From the NCBI GenBank assembly GCA_015066045.1, contig SVPD01000004.1, forward strand, positions 19,854 to 83,853: DNA of 64,000 bases. The letters are read 5' to 3'. The DNA is from Oscillospiraceae bacterium. Its GTDB lineage: Bacteria > Bacillota > Clostridia > Oscillospirales > Acutalibacteraceae. Position 1 is the stretch's first letter. Each line of letters begins with the position of its first letter. Under the pieces are notes generated by a model that searched no databases, was not told the origin of the DNA, and saw nothing but the letters and a program-made list of their open reading frames with translations. This document shows, piece by piece, positions 1 to 10,844 of this stretch. The position numbers and the translations under genes are program-made.

Positions 1-346
1 GAGTAGAAAATTCCACATCGTATTCTCTCAGCACGGCCTGCTTAAGACCTTTCGAGGAGGAGGTGCTGAATACATTTTTTATATTTTTTCTTAAAGCTGA
101 CCTTAAAAGAAAGATTACGGAAATAATTTCCGTTACTGTGAGAAAAAGGGTGGCCGTGGAATAAAGCTCCTTTTCCTCACGGAAATAAAAGATAATAAGA
201 TTTACGGCAACGATAGAAAGGGAGGCGAGAAGCACGGCGATTATAAAATATTTTCTGCTTATAATACCTGTTTTCTTACGCCATATTTCTGCTCCCTCAT
301 TGAGAGCCGGTACCGTATCCTTATAAACAATACCGTAAGGTGTCAT
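1..346 (-). CDS. Membrane protein, 3' part cut by window edge
   Basis: An open frame without stop runs from an ATG at 346 (reverse strand) to the left edge, giving about 115 residues of the N-terminal part. AAGGA lies before the ATG, and the start is 12 bases beyond the gyrB stop, so it is probably translated from the gyrB transcript. The protein has a short cytoplasmic start (MTPYGIVYKD), then two hydrophobic segments around residues 33-50 and 60-78, and then a charged stretch. I do not recognise the family. In many Clostridia gyrA follows gyrB; here it does not follow directly. Confidence 0.6.
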   Translation of the reverse strand, partial: MTPYGIVYKDTVPALNEGAEIWRKKTGIISRKYFIIAVLLASLSIVAVNLIIFYFREEKELYSTATLFLTVTEIISVIFLLRSALRKNIKNVFSTSSSKGLKQAVLREYDVEFST

Positions 347-358
347 TTTATCAAATCC

Positions 359-2371
<2,013 letters not shown>

Positions 2372-2407
2372 TTACTGATTTGATTTATATAAATGGGTAT
2401 TACCCTG

Positions 2408-2668
2408 TTAATATTTCATATCCTGAGTTCTCTTTAAAAGAGTGCCTGTAGAAATCTGCGAAAGATAAACTCTGTTTTTTTCCTTCGGAGAGGAGCATAC
2501 TATAAAGGATTTTGGCAGCTCCATGGAAACTACATTTATGTTTCCGTTTTTTTCTGCCGCAGAGAGATAATCTCTGGTTTTCTTTGAAACAGTAGTGTTA
2601 TCAAGATCAAAAATTCCCACTATTTCATTCAGAGTTATTACCGTGTTCTGTCCTAAATGAAGATACAT
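2408..2668 (-). CDS. remB: RemB/YaaB-type DUF370 regulator
   Basis: An 86-residue protein of the DUF370 family. In Bacillus subtilis remB (yaaB) lies in exactly this place between recF and gyrB and activates extracellular-matrix genes; the paralogue RemA is a DNA-binding ring. The start MYLHLGQNTVITLNEIVGIFD is typical of the family, as is the TRDYLSAAE segment. It lies 11 bases after recF and 60 bases before gyrB in the same direction, so it is probably part of the replication operon. Family and position agree; the regulatory role in this organism is inferred. Confidence 0.8.
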   Translation of the reverse strand: MYLHLGQNTVITLNEIVGIFDLDNTTVSKKTRDYLSAAEKNGNINVVSMELPKSFIVCSSPKEKNRVYLSQISTGTLLKRTQDMKY

Positions 2669-2679
2669 AATAAAACCTC

Positions 2680-3777
2680 TTATCTTTTTTTACAGACTCC
2701 GTCCTTCATTTCGAGTCTCATACCGTATTTCAGATTTTTAACCGCCGAGGGATCGCAGCAGGTGATAAATACCTGCCAGTCCTTTATGTGGTTAAGAATG
2801 TAATTCTGGCGTGAGGTGTCCAGCTCACTCATAACATCGTCCAGCAGAGCTACGGGCTGAACATCGGAGAAATTTTTTATAACTGCCGCTTCTCCTAATT
2901 TAAGAGAAAGTGCCGCTGACCTCTGCTGCCCCTGAGAGCCATAGGTACGTGCAGGAAGACGGTCAATTTTTATGGACAAATCATCTCTGTGAGGGCCTAC
3001 AGATGTAAAGCCTGTTACAAGATCTGCTTTTCGTGACTGATAAAGCTGATTTTTCATATTTTCATATAATTCCTGCTTGGTGTCTCCTGCTACCAAGGTC
3101 TGCTGATTATAAGAAATATCCAGCTTTTCTTTGCCTGATGAAAGACCGCTGTAGATTTCATCCGTATAAAATGAAAGCTTATTAATATAGCCGAGCCTCT
3201 GTCTGATTATTTCCGAGGCAAAAAAGGCTATTCTGTCCTCCCATATATCCAAGGTGTCATAAAGCTCACTGTGAAGCTGAATATCCTTTAAAAGGACATT
3301 TCTCTGAGCCACCGCCTTATTATACTGAGAGAGGGTGGCCGCATATTTAGGCTTAAGCTGACTTATGGCTATGTCTAAAAATCTCCGCCTTTCATAGGGG
3401 CCTTCCTTTACCAAGGAAAGATGAACGGGAGAAAAAATAACCGCTAAAAATTCACCCATTATCTGATTTGAGGATTTCATCTTTACTCCGTTAAGAATAA
3501 ATTTTCTGCCCTCGCCTATCTCTAAGTAAGCATTCTGGTCTCTGTCACGGGCAAAGAAGTCCATAGAAAGATTTGCCGTTTTACTGTTAAAATTTATCAG
3601 CTCATTATCCTTTGAGCTTCTGAAGGAGCGGCAGCCCGTAAAAAGCCAGATGCTTTCTAAAAGATTTGTCTTTCCCTGTGCGTTTTCACCGTAAATTATA
3701 TTTACTCCGTCGCAGGGATCGACAGTGGTTCTTTCGATATTTCTGAAATTTTTAACCTCTAAATGCTTTACATTCAT
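2680..3777 (-). CDS. recF: DNA replication/repair protein RecF
   Basis: SMC-like ATPase that helps load RecA at gaps with RecO and RecR. Walker A is GENAQGKTN (30-38), the ABC-type signature region is TYGSQGQQRSAALSLK, and Walker B is VALLDDVMSELD. At 365 residues it has the normal length. It lies 14 bases downstream of the S4-domain gene in the conserved dnaA-dnaN-yaaA-recF order, which supports the call. Confidence 0.96.
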   Translation of the reverse strand: MNVKHLEVKNFRNIERTTVDPCDGVNIIYGENAQGKTNLLESIWLFTGCRSFRSSKDNELINFNSKTANLSMDFFARDRDQNAYLEIGEGRKFILNGVKMKSSNQIMGEFLAVIFSPVHLSLVKEGPYERRRFLDIAISQLKPKYAATLSQYNKAVAQRNVLLKDIQLHSELYDTLDIWEDRIAFFASEIIRQRLGYINKLSFYTDEIYSGLSSGKEKLDISYNQQTLVAGDTKQELYENMKNQLYQSRKADLVTGFTSVGPHRDDLSIKIDRLPARTYGSQGQQRSAALSLKLGEAAVIKNFSDVQPVALLDDVMSELDTSRQNYILNHIKDWQVFITCCDPSAVKNLKYGMRLEMKDGVCKKR

Positions 3778-3791
3778 TGTCTGTCACCGGA

Positions 3792-4034
3792 TCATCTGAC
3801 TATTTTATAAATCTTCTTTTCAAATTCAAAGGTGTCACCTTCTGTGAGCTTTTTACCTCTCGAGGTACATATTTCACCGTTTACCTTTACTAAACTGTCC
3901 TGAATTATCATTTTTGCCTGACCGCCGGTGGAAATAGCGTTTGAAAGCTTCAATGCGGCATCAAGTCTGATATTTTCAGTGGTGATTTTAACTTCCTTTG
4001 TTTCTCTGGCTGCTAATTTTACTTTAACTTTCAT
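3792..4034 (-). CDS. yaaA: S4-domain RNA-binding protein YaaA
   Basis: An 80-residue protein made almost wholly of an S4 RNA-binding fold: IRLDAALKLSNAISTGGQAKMIIQDSLVKVNGE, then a basic end. Genes of this family lie between dnaN and recF in most Firmicutes and are thought to act in ribosome or RNA metabolism. Spacing is 21 bases from dnaN and 14 bases to recF. The family is clear; the exact RNA target is unknown. Confidence 0.88.
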   Translation of the reverse strand: MKVKVKLAARETKEVKITTENIRLDAALKLSNAISTGGQAKMIIQDSLVKVNGEICTSRGKKLTEGDTFEFEKKIYKIVR

Positions 4035-4055
4035 AATATCAACTCTTAATGTAAT

Positions 4056-5156
4056 TTAGATTCTGACGGGAAGGATAAGGAAGAAGAACTTCTCTCCCTC
4101 TAAGGGCTTGATAATAATGGGCTGATTTGCGCTTCCCATTTCTATTCTTATTTCTTCCTCGTCGCATACCTTCAGAGCATCGAGAACAAATCTGTTATTA
4201 AAGCCTATTTCGATGGTATTACCTTCGATTTCGGCGGCAATTTTATCCGATGCGGTACCGATAGCGGTTACAGAGGAAAACTTCATTATGCCGTTTTCCA
4301 CGCTGCAGCGAACGGGACTTGATTTATCGGTAATGATAAGAGAGGTTCTTTCTATACATTCGATAAGGCTTCTGGTATTTACTCTTATCTGTGTGGAGGA
4401 GGTAAGAGGGATAGCAGCCTTATAGTTTATGAAATTACCCTCTAAAAGTCTGGAGATAATTTCACAGTTTTCATATTTGAAAATAATGTGTCTTTCACCT
4501 ACGAGAATTTCTATCTCTGCCTCGTCATCGCCGCCGAGCTTTGAAATTTCATTAAGGGTTTTAGCGGGAACTACGAATTCGAGCTTACTGTCATCAAAGG
4601 TGTAGTTTATATTTTCTCTTCTTATAGCGAGTCTGGCACCGTCTACTGCTACCAAAACGAGAAGTCCTTCACCTATTTCAAACTTTACACCTGTATGTAC
4701 AGGGTTTCTTTCGCCGGTGGATACAGAGAAGATAGTCTTTCTTATCATATCCTTTAAGGTAGAAAGATTGAGAGAAATGGGAGAGAATTTGGTAAGAGTG
4801 GGAAGCTCGGGATATTCGTCTGCAGAGGTACCGATAAGAGAATACTCTGCCTCACCGCTTTTGATTTTACAGATGCTTCTTTCGTCGCATTCTACGGATA
4901 CGGTGTCAGCAGGTACCATTCTCAGAATGTCGCAGAGATTTTTTGCAGCGAGGACTATTTTACCTTCACCGATTACGTCAGCCTCTATTTTAATTTTTGA
5001 GCCTACTTCAAGGTCATAGCCTGTCAGTGTAACGGTGCCGTTTTCGGCCTCGATGAGAATACCCTCTAATGAAGGAATGGTTGATTTGTTTGAAACTGTT
5101 CTCTGAACATTCATACATGCTCTGGAGAGCTCAGCACTGTCGCATATTATTTTCAT
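4056..5156 (-). CDS. dnaN: DNA polymerase III beta clamp
   Basis: Sliding clamp that tethers the replicative polymerase to DNA. The start MKIICDSAELSRACMNVQRTVS and the three repeated clamp folds over 366 residues fit the family. A longer frame begins at a TTG at 5174, but AAGGAG lies within that extension, correctly spaced before the ATG at 5156, so I chose 5156. The C-terminal segment usually ends in a P-M-R-L-like tail; here it is ILPVRI, a normal variant. The gap to dnaA is 232 bases and holds DnaA-box-like sequences. Confidence 0.97.
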   Translation of the reverse strand: MKIICDSAELSRACMNVQRTVSNKSTIPSLEGILIEAENGTVTLTGYDLEVGSKIKIEADVIGEGKIVLAAKNLCDILRMVPADTVSVECDERSICKIKSGEAEYSLIGTSADEYPELPTLTKFSPISLNLSTLKDMIRKTIFSVSTGERNPVHTGVKFEIGEGLLVLVAVDGARLAIRRENINYTFDDSKLEFVVPAKTLNEISKLGGDDEAEIEILVGERHIIFKYENCEIISRLLEGNFINYKAAIPLTSSTQIRVNTRSLIECIERTSLIITDKSSPVRCSVENGIMKFSSVTAIGTASDKIAAEIEGNTIEIGFNNRFVLDALKVCDEEEIRIEMGSANQPIIIKPLEGEKFFFLILPVRI

Positions 5157-5388
5157 AAGGAAGCTCCTTTTCAAAAAATTCGTGTAAATAAATAAAATAG
5201 AATAGTAGTATTAGTAGTGTATGCGGAAAATGTGGAAAAAAGAGGAAAGGCCAGATTCAGGGCGCCTCAGCCACATTTTTTTATGTTGAATGAAATGTTA
5301 AATAATGAAAGCTTTTAACATCGGCACTTATACGGATGTTAAAAAGGTTAAAAAACCGATGTTGAATGTGTAAAAATAAGTGGAAAAA
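5157..5388. other. dnaA-dnaN gap, candidate origin element with DnaA-box-like 9-mers
   Basis: Between dnaA and dnaN there is one TTTTCCACA (reverse strand, 5231-5239) and two one-mismatch relatives in the same orientation (TTTTACACA at 5367-5375 and TTTTCCACT at 5379-5387). An inverted pair AACATCGG / CCGATGTT spans about 5317-5363. No perfect TTATCCACA was seen. In Bacillus this gap is one half of a bipartite oriC. The dnaN promoter should also lie here, but I could not single it out. Confidence 0.5.
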
Positions 5389-6696
5389 TCAGCTTTCGTT
5401 TATGTTTTTTATAATGTCATCAATGGTAGCCTTAAGGGAAATATCCTTTTCGATTTTATTTTTGATTTCCTTCAGTGCATAGATTATTGATGAATGGTGC
5501 TTGTTTCCGAATTCTATTCCGATGGCTTTCAGTGAAAGACTTGTAACCTGCTCTACTACATAGATAGCTACCTGTCTTGCCTGAGAGATGTTAGCGTTTC
5601 TTTTATCGGAGCGGATGTCGGCAGGACTTACATCAAAGGTTCTCGCAACCTCATTTATTATATTGTCTACGGTAACCGGTGTGGGCTGGTCGTCGTTTAT
5701 AAGGTCGCTGATAGCTCTTTTTGCTATGGCGATGGAAGGTCTGACACCCTCCACATCCTGAAATGCCTTTATTTTTTTGACTGCACCCTCTAACTGACGG
5801 ATGTTCCGTTTTATGTTTTCACCGATAAACTGGATTACATCGTCTCCGAGATCGAGTCCGAGTGCCTCGGCCTTATTTTTTACTATGGCCATTCTCGTTT
5901 CGAGAGTGGGAGGCTGAACGTCTGCGATGAGTCCCATCTCAAATCTGGTGCGCAGTCTTTCCTCCAAGGTCATCATTTCCTTCGGCGGACGGTCAGAGGT
6001 AAGAACTATCTGACTGCCTGCGTTATTAAGAGCATTGAAGGTGTGGAAAAATTCCTCCTGTATGGTTTCGCCTCTGGCGATAAAATGGATGTCGTCAACC
6101 AGTAGCACATCGCAGTTTCTGTATTTTTCGTGGAAGTCATAGGTGTTATGGTTTCCGATGTAATAAATGAGCTCGTTCGTAAAATGCTCACCGCTGGTGT
6201 AGATAATGTTTGCCGTAGGGTTTTTGGCCTTTATTTCATTCATAATGGCTAAAAGGAGATGAGTTTTTCCGAGACCGGAGTGACCGTAGATGAAAAGAGG
6301 ATTATATGCCTTTCCGGGATTTGCGGCTACGTTTATAGCAGCGGCATGAGCAAAGCGGTTTGAAGGTCCCGTGATAAAGTTTGAAAAGGTGTAGTCGTAT
6401 TCGTTTATGTCCGATTTATCTGAGCTTTCTATGTCGGGGTTTTTGGCGTGTTCATTCGGAACGATGTATTCTATGGTGACGGGGAAGCCTAAAACTGCTT
6501 CGAAAGCAGAATTTATTATTTCTGAAAACTTATCGACGATAATTCTCTTTTTAAATTCGGTTATGGAAAGATAAACCGTATCGTTCTGGAATTTTACGAA
6601 GCTTAAGGGGCTGAGCCAAACATTGTAGGCTACTTCTGTAACAGAAAGCTTAAGCTGTTCTTTTACCAGTTCCCATATTTCATCAAAAGAATTCAT
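5389..6696 (-). CDS. dnaA: Chromosomal replication initiator DnaA
   Basis: AAA+ initiator that binds DnaA boxes and melts the origin. Domain I is residues 1-80, a short linker follows, Walker A is GHSGLGKT (138-145), Walker B ends in VDD (200-202), and the sensor/arginine-finger region follows. Domain IV begins near 345. The family signature that reads G-x-R-D-H-[ST]-T in most bacteria is GNKHHSS here (397-403), so the positions equivalent to E. coli Arg432, Asp433 and Thr435/436 are changed. Length 435 is normal. A good AGGAGG-like site precedes the ATG. It is divergent from ogg. Confidence 0.97.
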   Translation of the reverse strand: MNSFDEIWELVKEQLKLSVTEVAYNVWLSPLSFVKFQNDTVYLSITEFKKRIIVDKFSEIINSAFEAVLGFPVTIEYIVPNEHAKNPDIESSDKSDINEYDYTFSNFITGPSNRFAHAAAINVAANPGKAYNPLFIYGHSGLGKTHLLLAIMNEIKAKNPTANIIYTSGEHFTNELIYYIGNHNTYDFHEKYRNCDVLLVDDIHFIARGETIQEEFFHTFNALNNAGSQIVLTSDRPPKEMMTLEERLRTRFEMGLIADVQPPTLETRMAIVKNKAEALGLDLGDDVIQFIGENIKRNIRQLEGAVKKIKAFQDVEGVRPSIAIAKRAISDLINDDQPTPVTVDNIINEVARTFDVSPADIRSDKRNANISQARQVAIYVVEQVTSLSLKAIGIEFGNKHHSSIIYALKEIKNKIEKDISLKATIDDIIKNINES

Positions 6697-6907
6697 AATT
6701 TACCTCCTTGAATTTTATATAAAGCTATTGATTTAAGTCTCATTATTATATTAATATATAAATATATAAAATAAATAAGATACAATTATACATAATACAA
6801 CACCATATAAGTTTATCATAATTTTTCAATTCTTTCAAGTCTTTTATCAAAAATATTGATTTAAAAGGGCTTAAAAGGTATAATTGGCTTAATAGAGGTG
6901 AAACACA
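6697..6907. other. A+T-rich dnaA/ogg divergent region, possible unwinding element
   Basis: The 60 bases from about 6740 to 6800 are almost pure A/T, as in DNA unwinding elements. I found no good DnaA box here. A possible dnaA promoter on the reverse strand is TTGAAA, 17 bases, TAAACT. The ogg promoter is listed separately. Confidence 0.4.
6856..6884 (+). promoter_or_regulatory. Promoter of ogg-nth
   Basis: TTGATT (6856-6861), a 17-base spacer and TATAAT (6879-6884), 23 bases before the ogg TTG start. Confidence 0.7.
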
Positions 6908-7735
6908 TTGAAGATAAAAGAACAGGAAAATGACATAATTTTGGAAAATATAGAGTGCTTTGACGTGGAGCTTTCTCTTTTCTGCGGTCAGGCCTTTCGC
7001 TGGGAGAAAAATGAGGACGGTTCCTTTACGGGAACAGTAAGGGGAAAGGTACTCAATATATCACAGAACGGAAGCAGTGTAATACTGAAAAACACCACTA
7101 AGGAAGATTTTCAGAATATATGGCTTGATTACTTTGATCTGGAAAGAGATTATGCGGATATATGTAAAAGGTTTGAGGATGACATTTATTTAAAAAAGGC
7201 AAGAGATGAATACTACGGCATCAGAGTTCTCAATCAGGAGCCGTGGGAGGCACTGTGCTCTTTTATAATTTCTCAGAATAATAATATTCCGCGTATTTCG
7301 GGGATAATAAAAAGATTATGTGAGAGCTTCGGTGAAAAGATAGATGAAAACAACTATTCTTTTCCTTCCTACGAAAGGCTTAAAAATGTTTCTACAGAGG
7401 ATTTGGGAGTGCTCAGAGCCGGCTTCAGAGCCAAATATATCGCTGATGCGGTTCAGAAGCTTAACAGTGAAGAAATTTCACTCGAAGAGATAAAAGAAAT
7501 GCCCATAGAGCAAGCCAGACAGGAGCTTATGAAAATAAAGGGAGTAGGTGCCAAGGTAGCTGAATGCACTCTGCTTTACGGCTTCGGCAGAAAGGAAGCC
7601 TTCCCCGTGGATGTGTGGGTAAAAAGAATAATGGCAGAGCTTTATCCTGACGGTCTGCCATTATGCATAAAGGATGTGGAGGGTATCGCTCAGCAGTATC
7701 TTTTCCACTGGAGAAGAAATGTGAAGGAGAATTAA
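6908..7735 (+). CDS. ogg: 8-oxoguanine DNA glycosylase, OGG1-type
   Basis: Bifunctional glycosylase/lyase removing oxidised guanine. The N-terminal OGG domain (SLFCGQAFRWEK, 23-34) is followed by a HhH-GPD domain: GVGAKVAEC with the catalytic Lys at 216 and FPVDVWVKR with the catalytic Asp at 235. The start is TTG with AGAGGTG 8 bases before it; no nearby ATG fits. The next gene, nth, starts one base after its stop, so the two base-excision enzymes are made together. Confidence 0.93.
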   Translation: MKIKEQENDIILENIECFDVELSLFCGQAFRWEKNEDGSFTGTVRGKVLNISQNGSSVILKNTTKEDFQNIWLDYFDLERDYADICKRFEDDIYLKKARDEYYGIRVLNQEPWEALCSFIISQNNNIPRISGIIKRLCESFGEKIDENNYSFPSYERLKNVSTEDLGVLRAGFRAKYIADAVQKLNSEEISLEEIKEMPIEQARQELMKIKGVGAKVAECTLLYGFGRKEAFPVDVWVKRIMAELYPDGLPLCIKDVEGIAQQYLFHWRRNVKEN

Positions 7736-7736
7736 A

Positions 7737-8366
7737 ATGACCAAAAAAGAGAGAATGAAATTATGCGTGGCTGCGCTGGAAAGAGAATATCCCGATGCAC
7801 TCTGCTCTCTTGTAGCAGAAAATCCCTTACAGCTTATTATCGCTACCAGATTATCTGCACAGTGTACCGATGAAAGAGTGAATAAGGTCACTCCCGCTTT
7901 GTTTGAGAAATATCCTGAGCTGGAGGATTACTGCAGCGCAGAGGTGGAGGATATAGAGAGATTGATTCATTCCTGCGGATTTTTTAAAACCAAGGCAAAG
8001 GATATAAAGGAAATGTGCATAAAAATCCGTGACGAATTCGGCGGAAAGGTTCCTGACACTATAGAAAAGCTTACCTCTCTTCCCGGTGTGGGAAGAAAGA
8101 CGGCAAACCTCATAATGGGGGATGTTTACGGTCAGCCTGCCATAGTGGCCGACACACATCTTATAAGAATTACAAATCTTTTAGGCTTTGTAAATACCAA
8201 GGATCCGAAAAAGGTGGAGACGGAGCTTAAAAAGATTATCAAGCCCGAAAAAAGCAACGATTTCTGCCACAGATGCGTTCTCCACGGCAGAGCCGTTTGT
8301 ATAGCCAGAAGACCTAAATGTGATGAATGCTGCATGAAGGAATACTGTAAAAGCGCAAAAAAATAA
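7737..8366 (+). CDS. nth: Endonuclease III
   Basis: Glycosylase/AP lyase for oxidised pyrimidines. The HhH motif LPGVGRKTAN includes the catalytic Lys at 121, and VADTH has the catalytic Asp at 139. The 4Fe-4S loop is complete: Cys188, 195, 198 and 204 in C-x6-C-x2-C-x5-C spacing. Length 209 is standard. It has its own GGAG site inside the end of ogg and ends before a bidirectional terminator. Confidence 0.96.
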   Translation: MTKKERMKLCVAALEREYPDALCSLVAENPLQLIIATRLSAQCTDERVNKVTPALFEKYPELEDYCSAEVEDIERLIHSCGFFKTKAKDIKEMCIKIRDEFGGKVPDTIEKLTSLPGVGRKTANLIMGDVYGQPAIVADTHLIRITNLLGFVNTKDPKKVETELKKIIKPEKSNDFCHRCVLHGRAVCIARRPKCDECCMKEYCKSAKK

Positions 8367-8396
8367 ATGTGAGTATTTTTCACTTAAAGAAAGAAA

Positions 8397-8434
8397 AAAT
8401 GTGGTTGTTACACTAAGTGCAGCAACCACATTTT
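8397..8434. terminator. Bidirectional terminator between nth and hppA
   Basis: An 11-bp stem AAATGTGGTTG / CAACCACATTT is flanked by T-runs for both strands, serving the two convergent genes. Confidence 0.85.
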
Positions 8435-8448
8435 TAAATATTTAATGA

Positions 8449-10479
8449 TTACATCAGGAAGCCCTGTCCGCCGTTTATCATAAGGAACATAGGAGCAAAT
8501 ACGAGAGCTACGATGGTCATAAGCTTGATAAGAATATTGATAGATGGACCTGCAGTATCCTTAAAGGGATCGCCTACAGTGTCACCTACTACAGAAGCCT
8601 TATGAGCATCACTGCCCTTGCCGCCGCTGGCGCCGCTTTCGATGTATTTTTTGGCGTTATCCCAGGCACCGCCGGAGTTTGACATAAAGATAGCGAGAAG
8701 AACACCCGTAACCAGTGAGCCGGCTAAAAGACCGCCGAGAGCACTTACGCCTAAAATACAGCCGACTACGAGGGGTGAAAGCACGGCAAGAATACCGGGT
8801 ACTATCATTTCCTTAAGTGCAGCGGTAGTGGAAATGGCTACACAGGAATTATAGTCCGGCTTTCCCGTACCCTCGAGAATGCCGGGAATGGCCTTGAACT
8901 GACGGCGCACCTCAGCTATCATTTCATAAGCAGCCTTGCTTACAGAATCCATGGTAAATGCTGAGAAAACAAAGGGAAGTACACCGCCGATAAGAAGACC
9001 GATAACTACCTGATAATTAAGAAGGTCGATGCCTATTTCTTCGAGCTTTACCGCTTCAGCGTAGGAGAAGAAGAGAGCCAGAGCAGTAAGTGCTGCAGAG
9101 CCGATAGCAAAGCCCTTACCGATAGCGGCAGTGGTGTTACCTACGGAGTCGAGCTTATCAGTGATTTCTCTGACAGATTCGTCTAAGTTTGACATCTGTG
9201 CTATACCGCCCGCATTATCGGCGATGGGACCGTAGGCGTCAACCGCTACGGTGATACCGGTGGTGGAAAGCATACCTACTGCAGCTAAGGCTACACCGTA
9301 GATGCCTGTGCCGGAAATGTCGCTTTTGCAGCAGAAATAAGAAACGAAGATACCTACACAGATGAGAAGAATGGGCATAGCAGTCGATTTGAGACCTACT
9401 GCGATACCGGAAATAATGTTTGTGGCAGAGCCTGTCTGTGACTGCTCGGCGATTTTTCTTACGGCACGGAATTTGTCGGAGGTATACATTTCGGTAAGAG
9501 TACCGATGAGAGTACCTACGGCTATACCGGATATAATAGCAAAGGCGTAATTAAGAGAGCCGAACATATAGAAGCTCAGCACAAGAGAAGCAATAACCAC
9601 TACTACAGAGGCCACATAGGTAGCAGCCTTAAGTGATTTATGAGGATCGCTTTTATTACCTCTTACGAAGAAGGTTGATACGATAGAGGCTAAAATACCT
9701 ATTGCGGCTATGTAGAGGGGATAAAGAGGTCCTGAGGAAGGATTTGCCGAATTTGCAAAGGCTGCAATACCTAAAGAAATAGCTGAAATTATGGCACCCG
9801 CATAGCTTTCGAAAAGGTCAGCACCCATACCTGCCACGTCACCTACATTGTCGCCTACATTGTCAGCGATAACTGCAGGGTTTCTGGGATCGTCCTCGGG
9901 AATGCCTGCTTCGACCTTACCTACAAGGTCGGCACCGACATCGGCTGCCTTGGTGTAAATACCGCCGCCTACTCTGGCAAACAGAGCAATAGAGGAGGCA
10001 CCGAGACTGAAGCCGAAGAGAATATCCGTATTCTTTGTAACGGCATAAATGCCTGCGATACCTAAAAGACCGAGACCTACCACGCACATACCCATAACGG
10101 CACCGCCTGAGAATGCTACGGAAAGAGCGGACTTCATGCCGCCCTTTGCTGCCGCCTGTGCAGTTCTTACGTTAGCCTTGGTAGCCACATTCATACCGAA
10201 ATAACCGGCGATGATAGAAAAAGCAGCACCGATGATAAAGCTGGCGGCCGTAGGCCAGGAAATGAAGCATCCGATAGCTACAAAAAGTGAAAGAACGAAG
10301 AAAACCAGAATTTTATATTCCGAGAAAAGGAAGGCCTTCGCACCGCCGTGTATTGCGGCAGAGATTTCCTGCATTCTTTCGTTACCGGGGTCCTTTTTAC
10401 CTATTTTCATCGCCAGAACAAAGGCAAATAAAAGGGCAAGGGCACCGACAAACGGTGTAAAATAAAGTATTTTTTCCAT
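8449..10479 (-). CDS. hppA: Membrane K+-dependent ion-pumping pyrophosphatase
   Basis: Couples PPi hydrolysis to export of Na+ and/or H+ across the cell membrane. The [20 protein letters not shown] loop binds Mg-PPi, and about 16 hydrophobic segments span the protein. The segment [10 protein letters not shown] carries Ala at the position that is Lys in K+-independent enzymes, so a K+-dependent type is expected; Na+ pumping is common in that group but cannot be proven here. I chose the ATG at 10479, preceded by AAAGGAG. A longer open frame reaches 10557 but has no ribosome site. It has its own promoter and terminator. Length 676. Confidence 0.93.
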   Translation of the reverse strand: MEKILYFTPFVGALALLFAFVLAMKIGKKDPGNERMQEISAAIHGGAKAFLFSEYKILVFFVLSLFVAIGCFISWPTAASFIIGAAFSIIAGYFGMNVATKANVRTAQAAAKGGMKSALSVAFSGGAVMGMCVVGLGLLGIAGIYAVTKNTDILFGFSLGASSIALFARVGGGIYTKAADVGADLVGKVEAGIPEDDPRNPAVIADNVGDNVGDVAGMGADLFESYAGAIISAISLGIAAFANSANPSSGPLYPLYIAAIGILASIVSTFFVRGNKSDPHKSLKAATYVASVVVVIASLVLSFYMFGSLNYAFAIISGIAVGTLIGTLTEMYTSDKFRAVRKIAEQSQTGSATNIISGIAVGLKSTAMPILLICVGIFVSYFCCKSDISGTGIYGVALAAVGMLSTTGITVAVDAYGPIADNAGGIAQMSNLDESVREITDKLDSVGNTTAAIGKGFAIGSAALTALALFFSYAEAVKLEEIGIDLLNYQVVIGLLIGGVLPFVFSAFTMDSVSKAAYEMIAEVRRQFKAIPGILEGTGKPDYNSCVAISTTAALKEMIVPGILAVLSPLVVGCILGVSALGGLLAGSLVTGVLLAIFMSNSGGAWDNAKKYIESGASGGKGSDAHKASVVGDTVGDPFKDTAGPSINILIKLMTIVALVFAPMFLMINGGQGFLM

Positions 10480-10545
10480 GATTTTTCTCCTTTCGGATAA
10501 TTCATAGCAGCAAAAATGTGATATATGTACTATGTTATAAAGTAT

Positions 10546-10574
10546 ATAATAAACCAAAGTAGTAATATTGTCAA
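10546..10574 (-). promoter_or_regulatory. hppA promoter
   Basis: Reverse strand TTGACA (10574-10569), 17 bases, TATTAT (10551-10546), about 70 bases before the start. Confidence 0.75.
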
Positions 10575-10673
10575 CATTTCATACTAAATTTAATGATTTT
10601 TTTATTTAAAATTGTATGTTTTACACGAATAACCACAATATGTATTAATGTAGGATGTAATAATTTAAGAAAA

Positions 10674-10784
10674 CACTGCAGTAAGGGCGGCGGGGAGCCA
10701 AGGGACCGCAGGCGGTCAGCAGCACCCCAGGGGGTGCTGCTCCCTATGTATAGGGTTTGGCTCCCCGCCTTACGGTGTGCAGTG
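10674..10784. repeat. GC-rich cloverleaf palindromic element A
   Basis: A GC-rich island in an AT-rich gap. An interrupted outer stem (CACTGCA, GTAAGG and CGGGGAGCCAA pairing with TTGGCTCCCCG, CCTTAC and TGCAGTG) encloses three adjoining hairpins: GACCG/CGGTC (10704-10717), AGCAGCACCC/GGGTGCTGCT (10718-10741) and CCCTA/TAGGG (10742-10755). The fold is a four-way junction. No coding frame fits. It lies between the hppA promoter and the 3' end of the symporter gene. Confidence 0.8.
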
Positions 10785-10793
10785 CGTAAAAAA

Positions 10794-10827
10794 TTAGTCC
10801 GGCACTTCTGATGAAGTGCCGGACTAA
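10794..10827 (-). terminator. Terminator of the sugar symporter gene
   Basis: A perfect 15-bp stem with a TGAT loop, TTAGTCCGGCACTTC / GAAGTGCCGGACTAA, followed by TTTTTT on the reverse strand. The core GGCACTTC/GAAGTGCC recurs in hairpins near 61.4 and 63.9 kb. Confidence 0.88.
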
Positions 10828-10844
10828 AGATACGATGTTTTTTA

